Part shown: in pieces, positions 32,429 through 44,693 of the stretch
Layout of the letters: each line of letters begins with the position of its first letter
Position numbering within the stretch: position 1 is the first letter of the stretch
Assembly (NCBI GenBank): GCA_026545765.1
Contig: CM048840.1
Coordinates: 9,797,265-9,861,264, forward strand
From: Plantago major
Lineage: Eukaryota; Streptophyta; Magnoliopsida; Lamiales; Plantaginaceae
Length of the DNA: 64,000 nt
Reading direction: 5' to 3'
Made by a program: the position numbers and the translations under genes
The notes under the pieces: model-generated
What the model was told of the DNA's origin: nothing
Databases searched by the model: none
The model's input: only the letters and a program-made list of their open reading frames with translations

Positions 32429-32648
32429 TAGAACATTTCCTGACCGTCATATAATCCATCTACCAAAGACCAAGTAGTAATCTGTTATTCAAAGATGTCA
32501 TAAATGGAGTATCCGAAGAAGATCGAATTGCATATGAAATATTATTGAATAGCCATTTCATCTAAAAGTTACAACTATTTTATCAAAAGATTAACGAAAA
32601 TCACTTATCAAGGGCACCTAGCTAATTGACAGTCATTTAAAAGAATTA
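32429..32648. repeat. Source-like copy of the segment at 420-669
   Basis: Near-identical to 420-669 apart from a deletion of about 30 bases here. It lies next to the SPX exons and is probably part of that locus. Confidence 0.8.
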
Positions 32649-33492
32649 ACATCTCACAAACAGGATATCAACATAGTATCTATCATAAAAAGGACGAATC
32701 TTGTGAGGCTAGAATGGCAAACGGTGCAGAAAACACAAGATAATAACGGCAAGTCGGGACAAGTAATGCCACATTAACAGCTACAAAGGATAACAGGAAG
32801 CCAAAGATAAGTAGAAAACAAAGTGAACATGGGGGATCTCTAGTTGTAACAAATGGATAACTATTGGAATCAGTGCTAAATATATACACAAAGCAAGTAA
32901 ATTTTCAGCAGAAAATCATTGAATACTTGGATACATTGCCACCAATCAGAAGTCAGAATGCAGCAGTCCCAGTGACATAGCTAAGCCAACAAAATAAGCA
33001 TACATATTTATGCCCAGGCAGATTAGATCTTTCAAGTAAGAAATGACAGAATCCCCTTTCAGATTAGGGGTAATATCTGGATTTTGGAAATTTTAAATTA
33101 TAAAATATTCCGGTTACATTTAGTATAATACAAGAACTTCATTGTAAAGACATCTTCTTGTCAAATCATCTCATGCTGAGTTATTGTTTCAAACACAATT
33201 TCAATCCCCAGTATTGCAATATTCTCTAATGTGTTCAATGCCAGGCTAAAAATTAGATAAGTTTATTTTTGTAAACCAGAATTTCATGATAGAATGATGA
33301 AGAAGTTCACTAATATATCTAAGCCAATTTCTCATAGTCTAACTAGTCTCAAGGGTGTCTGTGAAAGTCAAAGAATAGAATTAGCAGGAACAACAGCTTA
33401 GATGTGAATCAGTTTCCTGGTAAAAATACAAATACAAGTAACCATCACGGGTTAAAATCTTAATTGCAAGATAAGTTTAAAATTCTTGAACA
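32649..33492. other. Non-coding DNA, nothing recognised
   Basis: No exon with family resemblance is visible on either strand. Short minus-strand hydrophobic frames (32,683-32,889; about 32,950-33,050) lack conserved motifs or splice support. Confidence 0.4.
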
Positions 33493-33590
33493 GGACTATT
33501 TTTGGAGCGTTTACTGATATTGAAAATAAAATTACGTCACAGGAGTATTTTTGGAGCGTTTACTGATATTGAAAATAAAATTACGTCACA
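33493..33590 (+). repeat. 49-bp tandem duplication
   Basis: Two units, differing by one or two bases near the start, contain tatttttggagcgtttactg and end attacgtcaca. Confidence 0.95.
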
Positions 33591-33659
33591 GGCACTCAAT
33601 CCCATCACCTCATGCTTGTATCTTGAGCTCCCTTACCACTCAACCACCTTTATGACTCC

Positions 33660-34160
33660 CTTTTTTTTAATTAATAGCACATCACATTTTTTGACTAATT
33701 ATTAAAATATATACTTAATGAACTTTTCACCGCCACTTTGATAATATCAATAAAATTATCAGAAGTTAGAAATAAATATGTGTAAGCATTGTAACTTAAT
33801 AAGAAAAAAAAATCCGGTACTAGTTGTATAGTATGCATGTGTGCGTTTTAAAGAGAGGCGGATGGATTATAAAGAGACAAATATAATAACGATTGATTTT
33901 TCAATTTTATTTATTTTTAGATCAGGAACATTCGTGGAATAAAAAGATACTAAGAAAGGGCTTTTCTTTTTTCAAAAACTAATTGATTTAAGATGCGTGA
34001 ACGAGCTTTTTATTAATCAATAGTACTAAACAGAGGTTATCATAAGTTAATTTTGTTACATAATTAAGTTCAACTCGGGGACTATCATCACAATCAAGTT
34101 AACTCGGATGGATTAAAAAGAGACAAATATAATAACGATTGATTTTTCAATTTTAATTTT
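33660..34160. repeat. Patchwork of local duplicates
   Basis: 33,862-33,905 and 34,107-34,155 share ggatggatta.aaagagac and aacgattgatttttcaattt. 34,035-34,100 copies the end of the SWEET gene region (ttaattttgttacataatta, about 36,160-36,220). Earlier text resembles the insertion at 12.2-12.7 kb. It is probably DNA-element-derived. Confidence 0.55.
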
Positions 34161-35330
34161 GCTTTCTTTTCCAATCCACTCGTATAATCCAGACATAATA
34201 AGTTCGCCGGAACAACTAGTTTGGGCGACTAGTTGTTGGGTAATTCGTTGTATCCTGGGAAACAAGCGTATGCTATTCCTCGAAGCACCATAGGTGAGGG
34301 GGCGTAATTGTTTTAAGGAAACTGTACAAGCACATGCTTCGGATTGAATTTTTGTTCAAAAGGCGGTTTAGCTGATTATATCCTTTTGTATTATTTATCT
34401 TCGATTCTATGTTATGGAACTAACAATAATTGCAACAACAAACGACTCGATGGATAATGTGAGCAAATGATAAACTTCAACAAGAGAACTCTCACTCTGA
34501 AAGAATTAAAAAAACTCCAATATGTATTATCAAAAACTTAATCCTTTTCTGGCACCCCTACCGGCAACACTGCAACACTCCGCCATGGCCAGCAAAATTC
34601 CAAATTCGAGAAAACGGCAAAATTTATATAAACAAGTAGATCGGGAATCAGGATCTAAACTGGTAATCGTCTCATCTTCAGAATGCACGATAACGACTCC
34701 AGTGTAAAAAAAACTTTATTCCTAAACTCGAACCCTAATTGGACAACGCCTGGGGTTGTTGCTAGCAAATGAGTTGATATGGACCATAAGTGAATCAAGA
34801 AGCGGATGTCATAAAACACCAGTCTATAAGACCGTCCCCGGTCACCTGCAATGGCTGCGTCATGCGGACATTGCAGGAGCTTCATATCAGAGCTTTACTT
34901 TTCATTTGGTCCTTCAAGGACAAATTTGGAGACCGTTGGGATGTGTCTCAAAGGCTCCTTCAAAATACTATCTTTATTTCAATATTTCAACTATTTTAAA
35001 CATTAAAAAAATAAAATAAAAAACAAAAGAAAATTAAGGTGACTAAAACCCAATGACCACTACGTGACCAAGACTATGGTAGTTTTGGTCAAACATTCCA
35101 AAGGACGTGACCATTGAAAGACGATGGTCGCCCACAGAGAGTGGTCTAATTGGTGAATATAGATTGGAGTTGATTGTTGTGAAGAGTGAAAGTCGTAGAG
35201 ATAAGAAGAGGAACACGAGAGAAGAACTGTGCATGGACGATTCATATTAGTTTGTGTGTGTTAAACACGGTACTAGATTTTTTTATAGTTTTGGATAAAG
35301 TGTACTTCGAGCGATAAAATTGAGTAAAAA
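34161..35330. other. Intergenic DNA
   Basis: No gene is supported. A short hairpin (aacaactagt...actagttgtt) lies at about 34,214-34,240. Open frames around 34,655-35,245 overlap on both strands and lack recognisable motifs. Confidence 0.4.
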
Positions 35331-35379
35331 TCTGTGCCTCTCCACGCGCCAAATATTTGGTTATATTATTACTTTAATT

Positions 35380-35600
35380 TAATACGTAATATGTCACAAA
35401 ATAATGAGCACCACACACATTTCGCGGTGTACCAATCTCTTGTGTGTCCCATTCAACTTAAATTAAGTTTTCAATTGCACAACTTTTATAGTTGTCAAAT
35501 TATATACTGTATTATGTCACAAAGTAATGGGCACGAGCATTTCACGGTGTACCATCTCTATCTCACGCAAACACACATACTCCTATATACTTTTCAATAC
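35380..35600 (+). repeat. Tandem duplication of about 125 bp
   Basis: Two related units carry atgtcacaaa.taatg.gcac and cattt..cggtgtacca, the first near 35,388 and the second near 35,513. They are diverged by small changes. Confidence 0.65.
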
Positions 35601-35675
35601 TGTTATCTTTAAATCTTTCACTATAATTCAATTAATCCGAGAAATTCCCAAGTGCAATGATGAACTGCATGAATA

Positions 35676-35994
35676 CTCCCACCTATTTTTAATATAAGAT
35701 GTTTTAAGTATTTCACACAAATTAATACAAATCTCTCTTAATCAATAGTCTTGATAAATGATTTAAAACAAAAATATTAGTATCTTGAACAAATAAATTC
35801 ACCAATAAAATATGAAAAATGTGCTTAGCTTTTGTAGTGTCCAAGACAAAATAAATAAAAAATAATAAAATCAACGAGTTTGATGCCTAATAAATTGTGA
35901 AAATACGAAATTACGTAGCACAATCTACTAAAACATTTTATATTTGTCAAATGAAAAATAACCAAAAACATCTTATATTAAAAATAGAAGGGAG
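35676..35994. mobile_element. TA-flanked MITE downstream of SWEET
   Basis: It begins ctcccacctatttttaatat followed by aagatgttt, and ends with the inverted aacatcttatattaaaaata followed by gaagggag. TA lies at both flanks. The length is 319 bp. It sits about 220 bp past the SWEET stop codon. Confidence 0.9.
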
Positions 35995-36213
35995 TATGTT
36001 ATTTCTCCACAACCATAAAATTGAGAGTAGAACAAGCTACGCGTGATGTGCTTGTCGACGAAATAAAATAAACAAAGACCAGTGAGTAAACGACCAAAGC
36101 AAACAAGAATCGAGTCAATGAGACAAAACAGCCGCAGACAACAAATTTATGTATGTTATCATAAGTTAATTTTGTTACATAATTAAGTTAAACTCGGTAA
36201 CTTATTATCACGA

Positions 36214-37678
36214 TCAAGTTAAGTCCTGAACTAGCGGGGCCTCGAGATCAACGGTAGAATCCTCCATAGCAGTACCTGAGGAAGATTTGGCGACAAAATT
36301 TATTACTCTAGATGGTGTTATAAGTCGCACTGTAAACATGAACGTCTCAAATTTGAAAGATATATGAAAGATTCGACAGAAGAACATGACAAGTAAACAC
36401 CTGAACTACGAAATTTCACCATAAGGATACAAGATACGAGGAGCTGGATGATTTCCAATATTATGCCACCTCCATGAGCAATCTGTGGAACAGGGGAAAG
36501 GGTAAAGCACAAACCGAAACAAGGGACAGTCACAAATTGTACTTGTAATGGTGTGAAATCAATGTGTACTTACAGCAAGGTAAACATCGTAGGTAGGGCT
36601 ATAAAGATATGCATATGCAAACCATGCGACAGCATTCAAGAAATACATTGTGCATAATCCGAACGGCAAGTAATGTGTGGTTCGCGTCTTGTATGCATCT
36701 ATCTGGAAATCAATAATATATACATAAGTTTGTATGAATGCAAGTGAAAAGATTAGTCGTACGAATGCAACGGAAAAGATCAGCATGTATAGGGTAAACA
36801 AGCAAGCATCAGATTTAAGAAGTTAGATTCTTACTATTGAAGGTATCGGAGAAGCATACATAATAATTCCAATTGTAGCAGCAGCAGACCCAGTAATATG
36901 TGGATGATCTAGGAGAGGAGGCCAAAAAGGCACAGGACCCGAAATTACACAATACAGGAACAATATAAGCTCTGGTATTATGGATGTACATTCGATAATC
37001 CACTGATCATACAGGTAGCAAAAGTTGCAGTACTTTGTTAGATAAGATAATAGTCGAGACATAAACAGAGTATATGACAATGAGTTACCTTGTTACGAAC
37101 TATAGTATTATCGTGGAAAGTCAACAGGTAATAGGTCTGAACTATACAGCAAACCAAATTGACAAACACAACGCATATATTCTGGAATGTGGGGAATTCT
37201 ATAACTGGTTCACTGAGACCATAAAACATCCATACGACGCACGCCAGCTGAGTAAAAGAAAATGGGTAGGGTTGTAGACCTCCAGCTGACTTCTTCCTTG
37301 TTATTCGCCAAATAATTGGCCTGTGATTAAATTTAACAAAGGAAAGAAAAAAAAACTAAATCAGATCAAATCATACCTATAGCGAGTTTGACGACTAAGA
37401 AATTTGTTTAAAGAACATACATAATCAAGACTAGGTAGTGGGAGTAGAAATTACTCACATTGGATACACAATTAGCAGAGCAAGTGACACAGCAGAAGCT
37501 ACATAAAAATGAATTAATAAGCAAACAAGAATGAATAACTACAATAAGAAGAAACACAGTAGTATATTGTAAGTTTAGGAAAGGCAAAAGAAAACGTCAA
37601 CAAACCTGTAATGCCCAACACTAGGTCTGGTGTTCCTAAAAAATTCATCTTTCTCAGCAATTTTGATCTGATAGTCAT
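36214..37678 (-). CDS. SWEET-type bidirectional sugar transporter
   Basis: Seven minus-strand exons join in frame: 37,678-37,606; 37,498-37,459; 37,320-37,089; 37,002-36,835; 36,702-36,574; 36,482-36,401; 36,329-36,214 (840 nt, 279 codons plus stop; every intron GT-AG). Two MtN3/saliva repeats are present. The first has ALLIVYPMPIIWRITRKKSA, GGLQPYPF and CVVWMFYGL; the second has IIMYASPIPSI, THYLPF and AVAWFAYAYL. Four conserved prolines are present: YPMP, QPYPF, ASPIP and YLPF. The Asn of TM3 is kept (VFVNLV), but the TM7 P-N-G site reads A-H-G. The acidic tail ends EAPLVQDLT. An alternative start is Met at 37,648. The protein should move mono- or disaccharides across a membrane; which membrane is not evident. 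It is divergent from common clades. Confidence 0.85.
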
Positions 37679-38870
37679 GATAACAGAAAATATGAAACAT
37701 GGTTAAAACCGATCGAGTACAAGTAAAATTTAAAACACACTTGATCAACAAACACGCACAAAATTATACACTCCATGGCCAATAAGTTAAGTTGTAATAT
37801 AATATGTAGAAATCACTACAGGAAAGCATTGATCTTTGAATTATAAATATGCAGGATATTAATTTGTTGTAATAACCATTAAGTAGAAGCTATTTGTGGA
37901 AGGAAGATATGTAGCTAATGATGTATTTGCAATGTAACAAATTTAAACAGAAAAAAGCTACCTTTAAGGCTTTAACCAACAAGTAGAGACACAAAAAATC
38001 TCAAGAATATAGTTTTCAAACAAGAAGAAGCAAAAAGATGTAAACTTGGATTTCATCAACTGATAATGAGCGGTATAAGGCAAATTGAAAAGCCAAATCT
38101 CATCCACAATAATAAAAATAAAGAGGTTAATAAGGCGAGAATGATTTGTGGTGATCGGAATGCTAAGGAACCTTACAAACGCAACGGACGGAGGTCGATG
38201 TTTCCCGGCGATATTGCAGAGCAAAATTGGGGCTTCACGTTTCTCGCTCGCCCTGATTAGGGGGTTTTGCTCAATTGGAAAATTTCGTGAAGCAGTATTG
38301 TCTTGCCCAGGCAAATTTCTTACCTCGTTATCACACACAAAGGACGTTTGCTCTGTTTTCTTTTTTTTCTACTGTATTTTTTCTTTTCCGCTGAGAGACT
38401 GATGATAGCTATGTTTGCCCAGGCAAATTTCTTACCTTTCGCGAGCACAATTGGTATCAGATCAAGGAGTCAATCGATTTGCTAGGTTTTACAGGTTCAC
38501 CTATATATATACTCCCAGCAGGAGAACCGCTCTATGACGGCCAGAATAGCAGCATAGAACCGCCAAAAAACCGGACATGCCAAAACTGCTCGACCCGGAC
38601 AAAAACCGGTGAAAACCGGAGAGCCGGGATCGCCAAACCGCCGGTTTAATCGGTTCTCAGAAAAGAAAGAGGTTCTCAGAAAAGAAAGAAAGAAAAAGAA
38701 ATCTGTTTTACAGAAGAGTAAGTTTTCTAAGAAACACACTCTAGGTAGAGACATAGAAACATAGTTTCTATTCATTACATATTAATCCCAATAAAAAACA
38801 ACTTTTCAAAAACACCCCAACCCAAGGGCAAGAAGGCGGGTCGGACTGTTTGTGATACGGGTTGGTATAT
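37679..38870. other. SWEET upstream region
   Basis: Probably holds the SWEET promoter and 5' UTR on the minus strand. tgcccaggcaaatttcttac occurs twice (about 38,307 and 38,415). Open frames at 37,964-38,338 and 38,497-38,775 have no recognisable domain and are not called. Confidence 0.4.
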
Positions 38871-38874
38871 ATAT

Positions 38875-39188
38875 GCTACAAACCAACAGAAAAAACCACA
38901 TTTCTCCATTTATTTCTGTACTTCTTTCTCTCACTACTTTCTCTCTCTAAAATTCTCCAAAAAAAAGCTCGATTCAACCGTTAATTCACCGGAAAAATGC
39001 AACAAATCGATCGATCGACAACGGTAGCTGCTATTTCTTCAGAAATCTGCAGAAAAAAACGAACAACAAAAAAGGTTAGACATGATTCGAACGAATTTTT
39101 GATTTTTTTCAACATTTTCAACCAATCTGACGAAAAATCAAGCTATATAGTTGATATTATGATTGATTACAGACTGATACATAATTGA
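38875..39188 (+). other. Gene-start-like sequence with a short frame
   Basis: A TATA-like tatatatatgc (about 38,866-38,876), a CT-rich stretch (ttctttctctcactactttc) and an ATG at 38,997 open a 63-codon frame MQQIDRSTTVAAISSEICRK... that ends at 39,188. No family is recognised. It may be the first exon of a degraded gene or the promoter end of a mobile element whose body is the repeat field that follows. Confidence 0.35.
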
Positions 39189-39439
39189 TTCATGTTTCGA
39201 ATGATAAGATAGCTTCGAGTCCACATAGATTTGAAAAAATCAAGTTCAAAATAATATTGTAGATCCAGAACTATTCATCTATATTTTCGTGTTTTGATGA
39301 TAATTCATTGATGTTGTTGTTGTTTATGCATTCGCAAGGTGTAATCATGCTTGCATAAGGACCGGACAGTGTTTTTAATCAAGATCCGACCTCAATCATC
39401 AACTCAGATCTGGAAAAATAAGGTATACAACGTTTCTAT

Positions 39440-39678
39440 GTTCAGTCCTGTATGTGCTATGTTCTCAAGAATATTACCTATGTTCTCTGAAATATGTCCT
39501 ATGTTTTTATTCAAAACCTGACAGTCGTTTTGTGCTCTGTTTTTCGACATATTTTTTTGTACTCTGTTTTTTACTGTATTTTCCTATGTTTTTACATATA
39601 TGTCCTATCTTCTCACCAATATACCATATGTTCTCAACAATATCTAATATGTTTTCTATGAAATAGTTGCTCATTAAT

Positions 39679-39725
<47 letters not shown>

Positions 39726-41110
39726 ATTCACAATAATATAATCACTATGTTCTCACTATGATCTGTAATATAATCACTATGTTCTCTGTCACTACTGCTA
39801 TGATCTCTATTATTATCACTATGTTCTCTGCCTCTAGTATTATGATCTCTATCATAATTGTTATGTTATCTGCATCTAATGCTATGATTTTTATTATAAT
39901 TTCTATGTTCTCTGCCACTAATGCTATGTCTGTATTTTTCATTGCTATGTTATCTGCCTCTAGTATTATGATCCCTATCATAATTGCTATGTTGTCTGCA
40001 TCTAATGTTATGATCTCTGTTATAATTTCTATGTTCTCTGCCACTAATGCTATGATCTGTATTTGTCATTGCTATGTTCTCTGCCTCTCAAGCTGATTGA
40101 ACTTCGCCTATCTAAGGGTGTTTCTTAGGAAACACACTCTTACATTTTAACTTTCTTTTCTTTTAGACAGTCCCGTCTCTATGATCTCAGCTATATAAAC
40201 TATGATCTCACCTATATTCACTATGATCTTAGTTATAATCACTATGATTTCTGTTAAATTCTCTATGATCCTTTTATAATTACGTATGATTTCATTCACT
40301 TGGATCATGTATGTGATATCAACATTATATATATGATCTCATCTATAGTCTCTATGATCTCAGCTATAGTCTCTATGATCTCAGCTATATAAACTATGAT
40401 CTCACCTATATTCACTATGAACTCAGTTATAATCACTATGATCTCAGTTATATACGCTATGATCTCAGTTATGTTCTCTATGATCTCAGTTATATTCTCT
40501 ATGATCTCAGCTGTAATCACTATGATCTAAATTAATTATGCCATGATCTCTATTAGTTCTAGTATATGTTCTCAGTAAAATTGTTTCAACAAATTTACAG
40601 AAATGCATTGCTTGGAGACAGATAATGAACATAAACTACACCAAACTGGTATTGAAGTCAGAAGGGAACATGGATGCTAGAAGAATACTAGAGGATGGAT
40701 ACCAACGTGACTTACTAGCAATCAAAGCTATAATTGAAGCTTCCAAACAAACAATTGATATGAACACTATGTTCTCTTCTATATAACAATTGATATAATT
40801 TCAATATGTACTCTACTATATTGACTATGATCTCTATTATAATCACTATGATCTTTGTTATACTATGTATGATCCTTTTATAATTACGTATGATTTCATT
40901 CACTTGGATCATGTATGTGATATCAACATTATATTATATGATCTCATCTATATTCTTATCTCAAACTAAAAAACTACGATATCAACTCAAAAAACTATGA
41001 TATCAAACCAAACACTATGATTTCAACTAAAAACACTATGATATCAACACAGACTATGATCTCAACTAAAACAGCTAAGATCTCAACTCAAAAAGCTATG
41101 ATATCAAACC
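39440..41110. repeat. Degenerate 21-bp-period tandem repeat field
   Basis: Words of the form ctatgatctcagttatattc, with variants ctatgttctc and ctatgatctc, recur at multiples of about 21 bases in blocks at 39,450-39,660, 39,740-40,085, 40,180-40,560, 40,780-40,960 and 40,985-41,105. Because 21 is a multiple of three, frames stay open on both strands. On the minus strand they read as repeats like ITEIIENITEII. Confidence 0.85.
39680..39720 (+). repeat. (TTG)n microsatellite
   Basis: About thirteen uninterrupted ttg units between two blocks of the 21-bp repeat field. Confidence 0.95.
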
Positions 41111-41717
41111 GCGAGAGGATCCTTTTCGCGGATCCGTGAGAGGATCCACAAAAACGATACTGACCCGGATCCGCGAAAAACACATGTTTAATGACAAATT
41201 GCAAATTGGTCCTGCTTCTAGTTAAATTAACTAAAGTCCGTTTCTCCGAAGACTTTGTGTTTACAAAAAAATATAAAAAAGAAACCCTATCTTCATCCTT
41301 CCTTCAATCTCCACTGAGTTCTCAGCCGTTCTTGCTCCAGCTTTGCATCTTTTTCTTCCTTTTTGGCTAACATCGTGCGATTGAAACTCTGCAAACTGTA
41401 TTTCTTCTTGACTTCTCCTCTGTAGAATCTTGTGAAATTGTGATGTGATCATTTATGTGTGTGTGGCTGCGTGATGGATCTGTCAATAATGTTGGAGTTT
41501 TGATTCATTTTTTCTCCAATTGTTGCTCTAGTTGGGTGAGTTCTGTTGACTGTTGAGAGAGACAAAAGTTAAATTGATGAGGGAGACAAAGGTGGAAACT
41601 GGAAACGTTTATTATTATGTATCCCACATTTTTAATCCTTTAATTAATAATTTATTATTCCTAATCAATTCCATTTGAATTTAAATAATTTTTAATTAAG
41701 TTTGTATCTAGTTAGCT
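41111..41717. other. Non-coding DNA with GGATCC-rich palindromes at its left edge
   Basis: 41,104-41,175 has three related ggatccgcg/cgcggatcc words (cgcggatccgtgagaggatc, cccggatccgcg). The rest, with frames such as 41,261-41,452, shows no recognised gene. Confidence 0.45.
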
Positions 41718-42076
41718 TGTGTTTGCAAATGCTTAAAAAAAATGTTTTTGTGATTCTGAAGTAGTAAAAGCAGTTTTTTAGTGTTTTATATTACAACTTC
41801 TGCTGCAATTTTTCTGGAAAAAAGCAGGTAACTGCTAGAAGCAGAGAAGCCGCCAAATAGCTGCTTTTAATTGCTTTAAGCAAGTAGTAGCTTTTTTTTT
41901 CAATTAAAAACAACTAATTAAATTAATTTTTGCAAACACTAGAACTTCTGCTTTTACAATTTTAAACTGCTTTTTATATGATATATCAAACACTACTGAT
42001 TTTGTTTAAAATCAATTTTAATCAACTTTTAGTAGAAGTGGACAAAAAATCACACGTAAAAACAATTGCAAACACA
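41717..42076. mobile_element. hAT-like MITE
   Basis: gtgtttgcaaatgcttaaaa at the left and aattgcaaacacaca at the right are inverted ends about 360 bases apart. The interior is made of aagcag/ctgctttt words in both orientations. Short TIRs of this form suit hAT-type MITEs. The target duplication is not certain. Confidence 0.6.
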
Positions 42077-42084
42077 CACTTATA

Positions 42085-43450
42085 CTTGTAACTAGAAGAC
42101 GTATTATTTATTCATAATACTCATCTAGATTCTATAGATAAGCTCTCTATAAGCTTCTCATACTTGTATATATACTACATGTACTATCAGTTGAATATAC
42201 AGAATAACACTGCCGTTATTTCTCAACACGTTATCAGCACGAAAAATAGGAATTAGAAATTGGTGGAGCACTTTCATTATTTCACAACAAATAGATAGTA
42301 ATAAAGTAGAAAAGAAAATAGATAGTGAATAAAATATGAGAGAGATTTTTCATTAATGGGTTGAGTAATTGAAATTGAAACGTCCTAAAATGAAAAATCG
42401 AAAGTTGAATTCGGGATGGAGGGAGTATATCTGAAATAGTATCGTGAATAGATAATACTTTATCTAGTTAGGCTTTGTTCTCTCCATCTTAAAAATTATT
42501 AATTTCAATTCAGTTTCAGTTTTGTTCAATTCAAATTTTCTTAGTTGTTTTTTTATACTACGTGAGCACGCTACACGTGTTATTGTGATATTTAGTTACA
42601 AATAATAGAAAACCTGATTTTGGTTTCAAGAACTCAGAATGTTAGTTTCAGGTTCATTAAAGTTAGTTTCAGGGCCAACGATGTTAGTTCAAAACAAAAT
42701 AGTATTAGTTTCAAAAAATTATAATTGAAGGCTGACTCTCTATAGGTGATCAAACAACTCAAGAGTGACGAGGCCTCTATGACGAACAATGGTGCCATTT
42801 ACGCTGATTCGAGACTTTCTCTTGCAACTTTTGCTGATACAAGAATACTCCATATTAGACGTGAAGCTAACAACTTAGCACACCTGCTCTGTCACGACTT
42901 TGCTGAAGACTCTTTTGGCTATTTTGTTGTACCCTTCGATTATAGTGAACCTACTTAAGCTGCTTGGCCGTTCTATTCTTGTATTATGCTAGTCTTCCTG
43001 ACTCTCTGTACTGAGCTTTGCTCTCTCCTTTTAGATTAATAAATCCTTTCTTTCTCAAAAAAAATTTGTATTAGTTTAAGCATTATTAGTAATAGTTTAA
43101 GTATTATTAGTATTAGTTTCAGGAACTCAGAAAATTAGTTTCAGGTTAATTAAAATTAGTTTCAGGAACCCAGAATGTTAGTTTCAGGTTCATTAAAGTT
43201 AGGGGCAACAATGTTAGTTGGGCTATTCTATCGTCTTTAGGAAGTAAAGTTTCATTATATAATTGAATTGAACATTTTACATTAATTGTTTAAAATTAAA
43301 TCGGAGTCAAAGTTGAAAAATGTTGACTGCAAAAAAGTCAAAACGTAACATTTGTAGTGGGACGGCGGGAGTAATTAAAAATTTAATTAGATGAATATAT
43401 GTAAAATAAATAGTTAAATATAAATAGTTAATAATTAATTAACACTAATG
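42085..43450 (+). repeat. Composite repeat block with LINE 3' end, copy 2
   Basis: Sister of 10,923-12,785, extended left to match the LTR-like text at 181-419. It contains ttatttctcaacacgttatc (42,216), a MITE-like end (about 42,418-42,427), ttagtttcagg blocks (about 42,610-42,710 and 43,060-43,200) and the RNase H LINE tail. It lacks the 600-bp insertion and so serves as its empty site. Confidence 0.75.
42730..43065 (+). mobile_element. 5'-truncated LINE 3' end, second copy
   Basis: Frame 42,746-42,958 has DSRLSLATFADTRILHIRRE followed by ANNLAHLLCHDFAED, the RVT_3-type RNase H end, then aataaa and an A run. It is about 95 percent like 11,450-11,782. Both ends agree with that copy, so it moved by duplication of the host block and not by separate insertion. 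Confidence 0.75.
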
Positions 43451-43810
43451 AATTTCAAATACATTTTTTAATATAATTTCAAGTAAAGGGTGCCATGTCA
43501 ATAAATGAGTTGGAATTATGAGCATTCTTATGGACTTAAATAATCCAATTGGCAGCATGACATGTTTTCTCTGCCTAAAAATTATTTATTTCGATACATT
43601 TGAAAAATCTATACTTGGACATTTCATTGTTTTAATTGTAGTGATTACACTCACTAATTTTCTTCCCCAATCACGAACTCATATTTCCATAAATTGGCAA
43701 TCTATATACAAACAACACTCCAAAATATCATATGGTGTATTCCTAGGCTTAGCATTTCTCCATCTCCGTTTCATATCATGTTCATCTCCACGGGTTTAAC
43801 TCAAGCTGAT
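43451..43810. other. AT-rich DNA left of the gypsy LTR
   Basis: A 93-codon frame at 43,518-43,799 has no family resemblance. The left boundary of the gypsy LTR lies near the end of this interval but cannot be fixed. Confidence 0.4.
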
Positions 43811-44652
43811 ATATACATATGAGTCCGCCCCCGCCTCTTGCCAAACCAAGACGACTTAATACGTTCTATACATATGCATTACTGGAGTTCACGCACAAGT
43901 TTCATGGTCCGACACTAGAACTCTTCTTATAATCAAGATTTCAAGTTGAAATGATGGGCCGGTCCGACCCTCCACATTCCTCACCACAGACGTATCTGCA
44001 TTCTGGGGACTAGACTTCTGATCAATACAAATATAAAATGAGTCCGTCCTTTACTTTTGTCCGGTTGGAGTCTATGGACGGACTACCTCTGGTCTTGTCC
44101 TGAATATCGTCGTGATTCCAACGCGCCACCTATCTCCGGGACCACGTGTCAACCTATCACCAAGCCGACCAAACTTCGAGATGTCAGAGAACTTGTCCCT
44201 AGAGCTCAACACTATAAATAGGAGGCATTTACTCCTCATAAAGGCAGGTAACGACTTCGCAATAATCCACTCTCTAAGTTTTGAGGTCCGGACCCAATCT
44301 TGATCCGCCTCCTAACTAGTTGAATCTTAGTCCGGACTGTCCAAGGCAGGCCAGCCCAAAAGGGTCTAACCCCTTCTATTCTTATTTACAGTTCAGCCAC
44401 TTCCAAGTGTCCAATCGACGGACCATCACACAGGGACGGTCTCACTTGACTGACGGACCCATTGCTATCAAGGAACTCTACACTCTGACTATCTCTTATT
44501 CCCAGGAGGACTCCTAATCTATACCCGGACTTATTCAACTAAAGGACTTCGAACTGAGAGTTAACGATTTAGGAAGAATCATACCTACGCTCCGACGGAC
44601 TCTCTTTGATTTTGACTCTGACAATTGACTTATTCAGTTTTATCCCACATCA
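43811..44652 (+). repeat. 5' LTR of a Ty3/gypsy Tat-type element
   Basis: Composition changes sharply to G/C-richer text with many gtccg/cggac words. It has a TATA box ctataaatagg (about 44,211) and ends tatcccacatca just before a primer-binding site. The left boundary is approximate, since no second LTR is in the window. Confidence 0.65.
44208..44220 (+). promoter_or_regulatory. TATA box of the gypsy LTR
   Basis: cactataaatagga, a near-consensus TATA box. Transcription is expected to start about 30 bases downstream. Confidence 0.7.
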
Positions 44653-44655
44653 TAT

Positions 44656-44673
44656 TAGCGCCGTCTGTGGGAA
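44656..44673 (+). other. Primer-binding site of the gypsy element
   Basis: tagcgccgtctgtgggaa lies three bases after the LTR end and matches the ggcgccgtctgtggga type common in plant Tat-like Ty3/gypsy elements. Confidence 0.7.
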
Positions 44674-44693
44674 TCCCCTAAGTACAAAAAGTC

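Noticed and set aside
32950-33060. Minus-strand hydrophobic peptide segment near the SPX gene
   Set aside because: Short, no start or splice support and no match to SPX or a partner domain.
34655-35245. Several overlapping frames of 60-87 codons on both strands
   Set aside because: No conserved motifs and no exon-like boundaries.
36318-36533. Reading exon 6 of SWEET straight through into the intron as one 71-codon frame
   Set aside because: The GT donor at 36,400 and acceptor before 36,329 restore a longer frame with a SWEET-like tail; reading straight through ends prematurely.
37964-38338. 124-codon minus-strand open frame upstream of SWEET
   Set aside because: No domain, no splice logic and composition like non-coding DNA; it overlaps probable SWEET promoter or leader.
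39745-40096. Open frames of about 100 codons on both strands
   Set aside because: They arise from the 21-bp repeat period, which avoids stops in several frames. Treated as repeat, not genes.
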